DNA from: Cenococcum geophilum 1.58
Taxonomy: Eukaryota; Ascomycota; Dothideomycetes; Gloniales; Gloniaceae
Direction of reading: 5' to 3'
Assembly: GCA_001692895.1 (NCBI GenBank)
Contig: KV748183.1
Coordinates: 3,100,001-3,164,000, forward strand
Length of the DNA: 64,000 nucleotides
In this document: positions 48,990-58,726 of the stretch, in pieces
Layout: each line of letters begins with the position of its first letter
Numbering within the stretch: position 1 is the first letter of the stretch
The notes under the pieces: generated by a model
Seen by the model: only the letters and a program-made list of their open reading frames with translations
Told to the model about the DNA's origin: nothing
The model's database searches: none
Made by a program: the position numbers and the translations under genes

Positions 48990-49379
48990 TAAATGCCGCA
49001 TTCTCTACTTACCTCCAAGCCAGTATATAATTTTCTAATTAGGAAAAGTTGTTTATAAGTAATTACTGCTACCTTTATATAAAATCTTCTTATTATACCT
49101 CTTTAGTCTTACTTATAGATAACTAAAATTATTCTATATTAAACCTATATTTAAATATAAGCCCTAAAAGCTTCTTAACTCGTGAGATTGCTATATAGGT
49201 TAGCCTAGCTATTTTATCCTTTTCCTTAACATCTAGAACTACCTGGTTAAGTATTAGGCCCTAGCTTTTATATACAGTAAGAGCAAAAGCTAAAGTGACT
49301 AGAAATTAATGCCGTAAGTAAGAGCCTCTTATACCCTCCTACTTATAAAGCATAGAAAATATAGGGATAACTTTCTTAC
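48990..49379 (-). pseudogene. Rep-helicase C-terminus (helicase motifs V-VI)
   Basis: On the minus strand a frame contains LAFALTVYKS-GLILNQVVLD and then LTYIAISRVKKLLGLIF at about 49165-49205. These are the last motifs of Pif1-type helicases: the TVHKSQG-like motif and the AISR motif with its arginine finger. Gln and Trp codons are stops. It is the continuation of 51889-56090, separated by the minisatellite block. Confidence 0.75.
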
Positions 49380-49505
49380 CATCCTGCCGCATCGGCAAAA
49401 TATGGTACCCTTTCAATGGCCTCAATGGTTGGTGGTTGACGCAATTGGCGCGCAGTTGAGGTCATTTGGCAACTCGACCGACTAGCCTATGTCGTGTTTT
49501 TTTGA

Positions 49506-49562
49506 CACGCAACCTGCGCGCAGCCTGCGCGCAACCTGCGCGCAACCTGCCAGCAATCTGCG
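49506..49562. repeat. 11 bp repeat (cgcgcaacctg)
   Basis: About five imperfect tandem copies. Flanked by a direct repeat catttggcaact on both sides (about 49470 and 49563). Confidence 0.75.
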
Positions 49563-49573
49563 CATTTGGCAAC

Positions 49574-49700
49574 TATAATTATATTTACCTCTTTTATACT
49601 AATAGCATATTTTAAATAAATAAAAGCTATTTTAAAGCTATTTATAAGCTAGCAAAATAATATTTATTTTAGATAATTTAATATAATATAGCGATGGTTC
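49574..49700. other. AT-rich spacer
   Basis: AT-rich stretch with repeated agctatttt- motifs between two minisatellites. No gene. Confidence 0.4.
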
Positions 49701-49715
49701 TCTCTACCTATCTAC

Positions 49716-50152
49716 TTATTGACTTACCTACCTGCCTATCTACCTACCTGCCTACATTGCCTACCTGTCTACATTACCTACCTGCCTGCATCGCCTACCT
49801 ATCTGCATTGCCTACCTGTCTGCATTGCCTACCTGTCTGCATTGCCTACCTGTCTACAATTGCCTAACCTGGCCTATCTACCTACCTGCCTGCATTGCCT
49901 ACCTATTTATATTGTCTACCTGTCTGCATTTGCCTACCTGTCTTACATCGCCTACCTGTCTGTATCGCCTACCTATTTTACATCTACCTACCTGTCTATA
50001 TCTGCCTACCCGTCAGCATCTTCCTACCTGTCTGCATCTGCTTGCCTATCTGCATCTACTTACCTGTCCTATATCTTGCTTACCTATCTGCATCTGCCTA
50101 CCCGTCAGCATCTCCCTGTTTGTGCCTACCTGTCTGTGCTACCTTGATTCGA
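49716..50152. repeat. 17-18 bp minisatellite (cctacctgtctgcattg)
   Basis: About 25 imperfect units built on ctacctg and tctgcat. Three overlapping open frames run through it as an effect of the repeat; the protein readings (YLPVCI and similar) are not credible genes. Confidence 0.85.
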
Positions 50153-50195
50153 TCAATCGATCGAATCGTTTATAGTGTTCGCTGGCTAGTCCGTT

Positions 50196-50690
50196 GTCGT
50201 CTGGCTCTGGCGACAGTCGTCTGGTTCTGGCGACGGTCGTCTGGTTCTGGCGACGGTCCGTCTGGTTCTAGCGATGGTCGTCTGGTTCTGGCGACGGTCG
50301 TCTGGTTCTAGTAACGGTCGTCTGGCTCTGGTAACGGTCGTCTGGTTCTGGCGACGGTCGTCTGGTTCTAGCGACGGTCGTCTGGTTCTGGCGACGGTCG
50401 TCTGGTTCTGGCGACGGTCGTCTGGCTCTAGCGACGGTCGTCTGGCTCTGGCGACGGGTCGTCTGGTTCTGGTAACGGTCGTCTGGTTCCGGCGACGGTC
50501 GTCTAGTTCTAGCGACAGTTGTCTGGCTCTGGCGATAGTCGTCTGGCTCTGACGACGGTCGTCTGGTTCTGGCGACGGTCGTTTGGCTCTGGCGACGGTC
50601 GTCTGGTTTTGGTAACGGTCGTCTGGTTCTGGCGACGGTCGTCTGGTTTTAGCGATAGTCATCTAGTTCTAGCAACGGTCCTCTGCTGGC
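50196..50690. repeat. 20 bp minisatellite (ggtcgtctggttctggcgac)
   Basis: About 25 tandem units, most identical or with one or two transitions, and two units one base longer. Open frames on both strands (up to 158 codons) are repeat artefacts. Confidence 0.9.
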
Positions 50691-50812
50691 TGCCGTTCTA
50701 GTGCCTCCCTAGGTAGGGAGGATGTAAGGAAGGAAGGGTAAAAAATAAGGCGGCTACATAGGCAGAGAGACACGTGTAGACGCTATCGGGAAATATAGCG
50801 GGGACCCGATGC

Positions 50813-51520
50813 CAGAGCTTCGTGTAGAGCCTCCGTACGCAGAGCTTCGCGCAGAGCCTCGTGCAGAGCTTCGTGCAGAGCTTCGTGCAGAGCCTCCGTA
50901 CGCAGAGCCTCGCGCAGAGCCTCGTGCAGAGCCTCTGTACGTAGAGCTTCGTGGCAGAGCTTCGTGCAGAGCTTCGTGCAGAGCCTCCGTACACGCAGAG
51001 CCTCGCGCAGAGCCTCGTGCAGAGCCTCTACGTAGAGCTTCGTGCAGAGCCTCTCCGTACGCAGAGGCTTCGCGCAGAGCCTCGTGCAGAGCCCTCCGTA
51101 GGCAGAGCTTCGCGCAGAGCCTCGTGCAGAGCCTCTGTACGTAGAGCTTCGTGTAGAGCTTCGTGCAGAGCTTCGTGCAGAGCCTCTGTACGTAGAGCCT
51201 TCGTGTAGAGCTTCGTGTAGAGCTTCGTGTAGAGGCTTCGTGTGTAGAGCTTCGTGTAGAGCTTCGTGTAGAGCTTCGTGTAGAGCTTCGTGTAGGAGCT
51301 TCTGTGTAGAGCTTCGTGTAGAGCTTCGGTAGTAGAGCTTCGTGTAGAGCTTCGTGTAGAGCTTCGTGTAGAGCTTCGTGTAGAGCTTCGTGTAGAGCTT
51401 CGTGTAGAGCTTCGTGTAGAGCTTCGTGTAGAGCTTCGTGTAGAGCTTCGTGTAGAGCTTCGTGTAGAGCTTCGTGTAGAGCTTCGTGTAGAGCCTTATG
51501 TAGAGCCTTATGCAGAGTCT
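50813..51520. repeat. 12-15 bp minisatellite (gagcttcgtgta / gagcctc-type)
   Basis: The first half mixes units such as gagcttcgtgca and gagcctccgtacgca. The second half (about 51220-51493) is a nearly perfect array of gagcttcgtgta, with about 13 identical units in a row at 51338-51493. The same unit occurs in H-B at 35225-35450. Confidence 0.92.
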
Positions 51521-51589
51521 CTAAGTAATAAAACTGTGTAAAAATTCATTTGCGTAATTAGCATATAACTTTACCTTAATTGCATGTCA

Positions 51590-51850
51590 AGGAATATACA
51601 GTTAGCTTTTAAAGTTGTTAAGTAGGTTAACTGCGTGTTATTTAACTTTTAAATATGTCAAGTAGGTTAATTGCGTGTCAAGGATATGCAGTTAGCTATT
51701 AAGTAGGTCAACTACGTGTTATTTAACTTTTAAAGTTGTTAAGTTGGTCAACTGCGTGTTATTTGACTTTTAGATGTGTCAAGTTGGTCAATTGCGTGTC
51801 AAGTTGGTCAATTGCGTGTCGAGTTGGTCAAATTGCATGTCAATTACGCG
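51590..51850. repeat. Repeat of tgcgtgtcaagttggtcaat type
   Basis: About eight imperfect units of 20-50 bases with cores aagttggtcaa-tgcgtgt and ttatttaacttttaaa. Confidence 0.75.
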
Positions 51851-51888
51851 AAACGCGAAAACCAAAGTCTACTTGAATCTCATCCTGC

Positions 51889-54800
51889 GAATATTTTCCC
51901 GATGCGAGTAAATAGGGTAGGTCCGCTATACCCATCTACCATAATTAGTAGTGACTAAGGCTAATCCTTTTTAATATCCGCGTGTCCCTTTTATACAACA
52001 TCTTTAACTATACTAGTAGTACCGTTTACTAAGCCTAGTTTAACCCAGATATTCTATATTAGCATTATTTTCGCGCTAATATATAGGGCTAGATTATCTA
52101 TAGTATCGCACTAATTAGGAGTAACTTTCTGCGCACCTATACTAGTGTTAACTAACCTAATAGCCACTATTGGCTGTAAAAGGTCGCGAAGCCAAGTAGT
52201 GTTATACTTACCTATAGCAGCGCATATACCATATAGCCGAATTACGTTATTAAAGCCCGCAACCTCATTGGTAGATAGGCCCTACTTATACCTAGTTAAA
52301 AAAAGCTTCTAGGTCGAATTACTTATAGAATTACTATATAGCTCCGCAAGGGCGGTCCTAAATATAGAGCTCTTAGCGTTATTACCGCCCTACCGTATAA
52401 CTTAATCCAGGACAGCAGTTCGGTTAATTACCTTATAGGCTCCTTTTCCGTGGCTAGCGAGCTCTGACGGCCTAGTGGGTAGATTACTATATAAGGCCGC
52501 CTAATTTATAGGGGGAAGCTGATAGAAATTGCCTATTAGTAAGATGTTTAAGCCTCTAAAGTAGTCGTTATTACACACAGGGTAGATTTAACGAAGGCGG
52601 CGATTAATCTAGGCCAGATATACTTGCCTAATTATAGATTTCTCATTAAGGACAAGATAGTAAATATCCTTAAAAGCTTGCTATAGAGGCGTAAGACTAG
52701 TAGTAGGCAATTTCTTAAACGGGTAATTTACTGGCAACCTTAATAGATCGTATATAGTTCTGCCGTTAATATTAAAAGCAGCTACCCTAGTAGGGGCCGC
52801 TTAAGCCAATAGTATTGGCTTACTATTAGCCCTTACTATATTACAGAGCGTAGTAAAAAGGACAGTAATAAGATATAATTTGCCGGTTCCTACCTCTCCA
52901 TTAACGTTAATCCATAGTAGGGAGGGACTAAGGCCTACTTAGATCTGCCTATAGTAATTAACTATAATATTATAGATATAACGCTAGCCTAGTTATAAGG
53001 AGGACGGAGTTGCTATTTAAAATAGGCGGCTCTACGGTAAAGGCTATAGCCGTGCTTCCTACTAATAAGTCCTCTTATTAAGCTACGGGTATATACCCTA
53101 ATGCGTACTCCAGTCGTAGTTATAATTAAGCTCCCTATTACCAAGCCTATTAGGATCCTTAATTTTAACTCCGTTAGTATTTCAAACGCGGGTATATAGG
53201 GCCTTAAAGAACTAGTATAGCTCTAAGTCGTCTACGAAATCGCCCTTAAACTCATTAATATTATTAGCAGTTTTATAACCTTCCTCTAGTTTCCGATTAT
53301 AGAAGTAGTCGGGCGGGTGCTAATAAGAGTTAATATAAGCCTAATAGGAAGCCATATAATTAGGGGCCCCAAATCCATTAGTATAAGTAGCCACTTCCTT
53401 ATACTCCCTCTACGGATAATAAAGAATAAGCTTTATACGGTAGAACTTAGGATACTACGGATAGAAAGGATCGCCCTTATATTGCAGAAAGTATAATATA
53501 ACTTAAGGCCTTACTCTTAGTTAACGCTTATAAGTAGAGTAATTAAAATAAAGTAAAAAATTAAGGAAAGTAATATCCTCTACCCTATCTAAACGGCGCT
53601 TATATTTCTTATAGTTAAATAGTCTATACCCTCTTAGTTGCCTATCCTTAAGCTTATATATAGCGCTTTAATCGTCCTCCTAGCGGTAGTTTAAAGTTAC
53701 TACATTCCTTAAGCCTTCGGAAAGTGGAATATTAAAAAGTAGATAGTATACCTTCTACGCCAACTAATTGCGTTTAGCAATAAGCTTATTTATAAACTTA
53801 GCTACTACTAAACTAAAGGTATAAAGACTGTTGGCGTACGGCTATACTAATTAGAGTAACTCCTAGTAGGAAGTTGACTTCTTCTCTTCCTTACTGCAAT
53901 ATTTGCCTATATAGTTAATTATTACTAATATACTTATAGCGGGCGACGTATTAATATTTGCCATCCACGCCAGTATTATAGCTGTATTATAGCTATTAAG
54001 AAGCTTATTATTGCGCTATAGACAAAACGTCCAGTAATATAGATTTTAATCCTTTAATACAGCGGCCTTATCGCGGAGAGAGCGTAGAAAGTAGAAGCGG
54101 TACTCCTTTACTCCAGCGGAGCCTTTCTTTAATCTTAAGCAGTAAGACTTAGTGTAATTACAGTGCCGTTAAAATCGATTAAGGCAGGCGGTAAGAAGCT
54201 TATTAGTATTAAGCTGTTCTTTATAGCTAAGAGTAGAAGAATATTAAAAATCGGGAGGCCTAGATTAATTAGGATTTATTACGGATATAAAAGCAGCCCT
54301 TAATTCACTAGTTAACGGATCTGGCTTTAAAGCTATTAAACTCCATAAAAAGCCATATATATAGCCACTACCTTACACCTACCACTTATATTAGGACTAA
54401 AAGTCAGTGCTATTAAACAGACCTATAAGTATATGCTTCCTAAACAGATTAAAGCGGTAATGCAGCTAGTAAGCAGCAATATGCGGATTATTGTTAAGAT
54501 TCTAAGAAGCAATCCGGTAGCGTTAAGCCTTATTAGTAGCCTTATATTCATTAAATAGAGGCATATAAGAGTGTAGATTATGCCAATGTAGATTAGCCGC
54601 GCTAAGTATAAAGAATAAAGACCCGCTCTTAATATTTTTAGCATAAGCTATAAGCTTATTTCTCTTCTACTTCTAGTAGAGCCTAGTGCCTTTAAGCTTC
54701 CGTATATGCCGTATAATCTTATTTAGAACCTAGTTACCCCTACTACCGTTTATAAGATTACCGAGCTTATCTAAAGATAGGCTATTCTTATTTAATCGGC

Positions 54801-56090
54801 TATAAAGGAAGCAAGTAGCATTAAGGGCTTACTCCCTTATAATCTAATTAAATACATAGTAGTAAAATAAGGGGTAGCGGCCGAACCAACCGTCCTAATA
54901 CTTAAGTATATACTTAGCGTACGCAGCTAGGGTAACCGTATAGCTTCGTAGCATATTAAAGTTGGCTTTACTATAAGGAAATAGAGTAGGAAAGGTGCCG
55001 CGTATAATAAAGCTAGCTAATCATTTAGAGAGAGGTGTTTATCGCATAGTAGGAACCTCTAGGCCCGCTTATAGGTCTTGCTAATATTAAACCTCGCGAC
55101 CTAAAAGCTCTAATTTGTTAAGGTTAGGCACTAGATTAGAAACTAAAGTATCTAGTATATTATTATTAAATTCGCCGTCTAGTATATTACTACCAAGCTT
55201 GGCAGGTAGAGGATTAGTAAGAGAACGTTATATAGAAGCAGTAAGGTAAGCTATTGGGCTACTAGAATCTAACTCTAACTTATTAATATAAGGTAGCTGA
55301 TTTAATATAGAGCTATTTTCGGGTAAGCTGGTAAGCTAGGTGCTATATATTTTAACGTCGCGATAATTAGGATAATTGGCCTTTAAAAAGTAAAGCTATA
55401 GTGCTATAGTAGAGCGCTTTACGGTATACCGCTTAGTAAACCGCTAACTTAAATATTGGCTACCCTCTACTGCTATAGGCCTTACGACTAGTATATTAAG
55501 TTCGGTAGGTAGCCATAGTAGCTGCCTTTAAGTCTTTAGTGTGTTCTAGCCAAAGTAGTAGACGTAGCCAGTATAGCGATATTACTAGCCGCGTATACGC
55601 ATGACTTGTAGATAAACGTATACGCGCGCAACCAGAAGCTCCTCTACCGCGGTAAGTATAGGTAGGAAGCCAGAAATAGGCCCCGGATTAAGCCCGTTGC
55701 TTTCACCAAATAGGGAAAAAAGGGTTAGATCCTTAAGGCTATTAGTGTCCTTAATGCAGGCTTTATATATACCTATATTGTCACCCTCTATAGCTAAGCC
55801 CATTTAGAACTACCGCTCCTTATAATAACTGCACGTCTCTATACGTTTAGCCTATAGTATACTCCTAAACTTCTTAATTCGCTCCTAATTAATAGCTAAA
55901 ACGGGTAAAGATATAGCCGTAGTTGGAGTAGGGGTAGGTATTGGCGGTAGAGTAGGCATAGAAGCTAGTTCTAGCAAGGACGTATTTAGGCCATCTAAAG
56001 CACCTCTTCTGCTATATAGAGCTTTATCTATAGTATACAGCGGAGGAATAGGCAAGTAAGTTTTACCCCGCCAATTAAAAATGCGGTGCT
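51889..56090 (-). pseudogene. Helitron Rep-helicase, main part (RIP-degenerate)
   Basis: Read on the minus strand through stops. 55990-55400: an N-terminal module with YYKERWF, then LTAVEELLVARVYVYLQVMR, like the DUF6570 region of fungal Helitron proteins. 55060-54900: a segment with FPTLFPYSKANF. 54640-54340: the Helitron_like_N/Rep region, where the HUH histidines read GSGYIYGF (54343-54390), that is both His changed to Tyr, as C-to-T mutation would give. 52902-52000: Pif1-like helicase with Walker A NGEVGTGK at 52879-52902, then LLIGNFYQLPP and VNGTTSIVKDVV. In a live element Rep nicks and joins single-stranded ends and the helicase unwinds. This copy cannot act. Confidence 0.8.
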
Positions 56091-56097
56091 CCCGTTA

Positions 56098-56286
56098 TAT
56101 TATCCTAATTATCTTCCGCCATTAAGCTATTTTAGGGGTATCTTAACTGTTCTAGCCATGTATTATCCTAATTATCTTCCGCCATTAAGCTATTTTAGGG
56201 GTATCTTAACTGTTCTAGCCATGTATTATCCTAATTATCTTCCGCCATTAAGCTATTTTAGGGGTATCTTAACTGTTCTAGCCATG
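56098..56286. repeat. Three perfect tandem copies of a 63 bp unit
   Basis: Units 56098-56160, 56161-56223 and 56224-56286 are identical base for base. The unit is a multiple of three, so each strand keeps one frame through it. The identity of the copies in otherwise mutated surroundings suggests a recent expansion after RIP. It lies at the N-terminal edge of the Rep-helicase gene. Confidence 0.95.
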
Positions 56287-56653
56287 GGGTAAAAAGATAT
56301 CTTTAGTATCGGTTTTAGGTAAAGCATTTCGCTAGCGCTTTATAGGACGAATTTCAGTAAAACTAAGCTCTGCTTTCCGCCTATTTGAATTATATTTAGA
56401 GCCCTAGGAAAGTAAGTAAAAGTAGAAGCAATATATAGGGAAAACGTGCCTTTAACCGACACGATTGATATTACTTTAAAAGCTTAGTAAATGGGCCGTT
56501 TTTAATAAAATTAATACGGGGTTATATTAAACAGCACTTGCTATACTTAATTAAAGCAGGTTCTACTATAATTAAGACGCGTATAGTAGTATTAATAAAG
56601 ATATCAACAAAAAGGTCGGTTTCTTAATAGTGGAATCTTAAATATTTTAATAT
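56287..56653. other. H-A 5' leader region
   Basis: AT-rich, no gene seen. Lies between the start of the Rep-helicase frame and the conserved 5' terminal repeat, so it probably held the promoter and leader of the Helitron gene. Confidence 0.4.
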
Positions 56654-56779
56654 TCGTCACGTGTATTCTACAGGTAGATACCGCCCGCGGTTTTTTTTTA
56701 GACCAATTAAAAGCAGGCTTGGCAAAGTTTGAAAATTGGAACACTGAAAGTATAGACCACTCGTACCTCGGGTCAATGA
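56654..56779 (-). repeat. 5' terminal repeat shared by H-A and H-B
   Basis: 126 bp matching 37192-37316. It marks the change from RIP-mutated to normal composition, as expected for an element boundary. Confidence 0.75.
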
Positions 56780-57282
56780 ATATGCCAAGAGTAAACGCCA
56801 AGAGCAATTTCCTTCGTCAACGGCTTCGAGAGATAGTTCGACCGTCCGACATTTCCTCCACACTCCTGCCTCGAATTTTGTCCTCCGCTCTCTTTCGGCA
56901 TGGGGGCTTTCTTGACAGTCTCCACAGTCCACGAAGAGCGGAACAACGAGGCGGTGTGGTTGAAGCAGAAAGCTGCTTTGTAGGTGGCGCGTCGCCTTGG
57001 AGTTGGCGTTTCTCTAGGGGCAGCGGTGGGCCTCTGAGCACCGGCTCTGCCGTCATGCCGGATCTACGCTCGCCAAGCCCGGCAAACTTCCGTGCCACAG
57101 CCAACCAGGTGGCCTGCAGTCAACCCAGGCACCATCCTAGAATATGCCAAGATAAACATCCTGTCGAAGACGTCTTGTTTTGGGGCAACCGACGCGTAGT
57201 TGATTATCCAAAGCGTATTAGATTGGGGCCTCACTTCATAACCCCTGGGTCGCCAGTGGCATTTCTTGCCCCGGAAGCTTAA
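56776..57282 (+). other. 168-codon open frame, unrecognised
   Basis: Open from ATG 56776 in sequence of normal GC content. No signal peptide, membrane segment or motif that I recognise; serine, arginine and proline rich. Its start lies in the Helitron terminal repeat, and minus-strand frames of similar length overlap it, so chance is a real alternative. Confidence 0.2.
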
Positions 57283-57459
57283 CCCCACCACCAACATTTC
57301 TCACATTCAAGGAACCTAGAAGGCCAACGGCAACGGCCCGGCCACGTTTTCAAACGACGGAAGCAAATTACATGCGCATTCTCTTACATAGTACATCCTG
57401 CCCTGTGTACAGCGCCCAGAGAAGCCAAGCAACCTCTCCATGTGATGAACCATTTACTC
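57283..57459. other. Spacer without gene
   Basis: Normal composition, no repeat or gene recognised. Confidence 0.3.
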
Positions 57460-57461
57460 TA

Positions 57462-57591
57462 TCCCTTAACCCGCTTGCGTCCATCACTAAATCGCGACTA
57501 GAATTAATTGGGCACTAGTATCTCGTGCAGCTTACCTGATTGGCTGACCCGTTATTGATAACAGATGGACGCAAAGTAGCGGGTTAAGGGA
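57462..57591. mobile_element. 130 bp MITE with TA target site
   Basis: The left end (tcccttaacccgc then gcgtccatc) and the right end (gatggacgc, spacer, gcgggttaaggga) are inverse copies over about 22 paired bases with a short unpaired spacer. TA flanks both sides (57460-57461, 57592-57593), the target of Tc1/mariner/Fot-type elements. Too short to encode anything. Confidence 0.75.
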
Positions 57592-57593
57592 TA

Positions 57594-57989
57594 CTACCTC
57601 TTACGCGGCCTATCCGTCCTGTTTGTTCCCCGCAACTACTATTACGGATTCGGAAAACACGGCCGACGCAACGTTCCTGGGTAGCTTCACTATATATACT
57701 GGATGAGAAGGCCTGACCGGTGTGCTATTGAGAACTCCATCATATCATAAGTTTCCAAGTCATTGATTTCCAAGCATAGTTCTTGTAACCGACTACGGTA
57801 CCCTGCCAAAACACTACCTTGTCTCACTAGCGTACCACCTTGTTTCAGTTGCCTAGCCCTTGACTCGCTCACCGACTCGGTCTACTTTCATGTATTTATA
57901 CCACTTGATTTCCATAGATTTACAATTAAGTTGCTCGTTCAATTCCCACACACTGCAAAAGCTTACAGTTCTCTTTACCAAATCCCTTA
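57594..57989 (+). other. Upstream region of the dioxygenase pseudogene
   Basis: Normal composition. Contains tatatata near 57691 and tatttatacc near 57892 as possible TATA elements. Open frames here are short and cross the start of the pseudogene in other frames. Confidence 0.35.
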
Positions 57990-58726
57990 TTGCCGCGGGC
58001 CACATTGCTGGCTGCTGGTGTTTTTGCTCACCCGGACCATGATGCCACGGCAGAAATGGCCCAGCGTGCGGAGTACATGGCGAGCATTGACAAACGCTCA
58101 CTGTCCCGCTACGCTACTAAACTAAAGGCCAGAGGCAATGAGGAGAGGTTGATTGCCAGGCGGGAAGCTTTGGTCGAGAACCGTCGCAGGAAGCGATCAA
58201 TAGAGCGCCGCGACTTTACTTCAGTCTTGAACACTTATCACCTTTCGAACGAAAGTGTTACACCGGACAGCTTGGACAGTGTCATCTTTGCTGCAACTCA
58301 TGCATTCTCACTCCCGAAGCCACTGAGGGCCTATACTGTTAGTGGCACCTCCTATATACTCCAAAATTCCATGCTAAATCCAAAACAGATGTCTCGGGCG
58401 AGTATGTTCGCAGCAATGTAATAGAAGGCGAACCTGGTGTCCCTTTGACCTTCGATGCCCAAGTCATCGATATCAATACCTATGAACCTCTTCCGAATGT
58501 GCTGCTTGAGATGTGGCACTGCAACAGCACTGTATGTAAGCATCAAAATTGAAGTCACGCAGCTGCTCATCCGGATTTAGGGTGCATACAGCGGCATTGT
58601 TGCCAACGGTAACGGAAGCTCTGCCGACGCAACCAACATCAACAAGACTGCTCTCTGCGGGATCCAGAACAGCAACGCTGACAACGTTCTGACTTTCGAC
58701 ACCGTCCAGGACATTATACCAGTTCT
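57990..58726 (+). pseudogene. Intradiol ring-cleavage dioxygenase, truncated
   Basis: The reading matches the secreted fungal intradiol dioxygenase family: a hydrophobic leader ending LLAAGVFAHPDHD, a basic propeptide-like region, then CILTPEATEG, YVSGEYVRSNVIEGEPGVPL, VIDINTYEPLPN and EMWHCNST. Two introns fit: 58338-58388 (gttagt...acag) and 58532-58580 (gtatgt...ttag). Damage: no ATG opens the frame (it begins at TTG 57990, where an extra T may have split an ATG), there is a frameshift near 58300, a 4-base loss near 58706 in the PGHYT segment, and then loss of everything after 58720. Of the four iron ligands known for the family (Tyr, Tyr, His, His), the distal ones, including both histidines, are missing. 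The changes are indels, not RIP. Family members open catechol-type rings; this copy cannot. Confidence 0.85.

Larger units (their letters stand above)
49388..51880. mobile_element. Minisatellite block inserted in the helicase gene
   Basis: The 8 bases catcctgc flank this block (49380-49387 and 51881-51888), and the helicase frame lies on both sides, so the block looks like an insertion. Eight bases is the usual duplication of hAT-type transposons, but I find no terminal inverted repeats and no transposase. The block consists of five different tandem arrays in a row, listed separately. GC content is higher than in the surrounding helicase, and RIP damage is not obvious. Confidence 0.5.
41723..56779 (-). 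mobile_element. H-A: Helitron2-like element encoding Rep-helicase (15 kb)
   Basis: Both ends match H-B: left end acatgcgg with hairpin CGTTG/CAACG (41733-41748) and ttgacccgag (41755-41764), right end cctcgggtcaatga (56766-56779). The minus-strand gene order fits a Helitron with its 5' end on the right: N-terminal region near 56.0 kb, Rep (HUH) region near 54.4 kb, helicase near 53-49 kb. Later events enlarged it: LTR element L3 (42662-47051), a minisatellite block (49388-51880) and tandem repeats. A segment of about 200 bp at 42385-42600 has a diverged copy at 48545-48750. The coding part is RIP-destroyed. The typical CTRR end of classical Helitrons is not seen, as expected for Helitron2. 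Confidence 0.65.

Noticed and set aside
49719..50662. Long open frames of up to 158 codons on both strands
   Set aside because: They follow from the 17-18 bp and 20 bp tandem repeats, occur in several frames at once, and have no start context or domain.
41723..56779. Starship-type giant element
   Set aside because: No tyrosine recombinase (captain) reading frame was found at either end, and the coding content is Rep-helicase.
41723..56779. Classical Helitron with a CTRR 3' end
   Set aside because: The 3' end after the hairpin reads CCGCATGT in both H-A and H-B, with no CTRR. The asymmetric inverted repeats fit Helitron2 better.
57763..58125. 120-codon plus-strand frame across the dioxygenase start
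   Set aside because: Overlaps the better supported dioxygenase reading in another frame and has no family signature.
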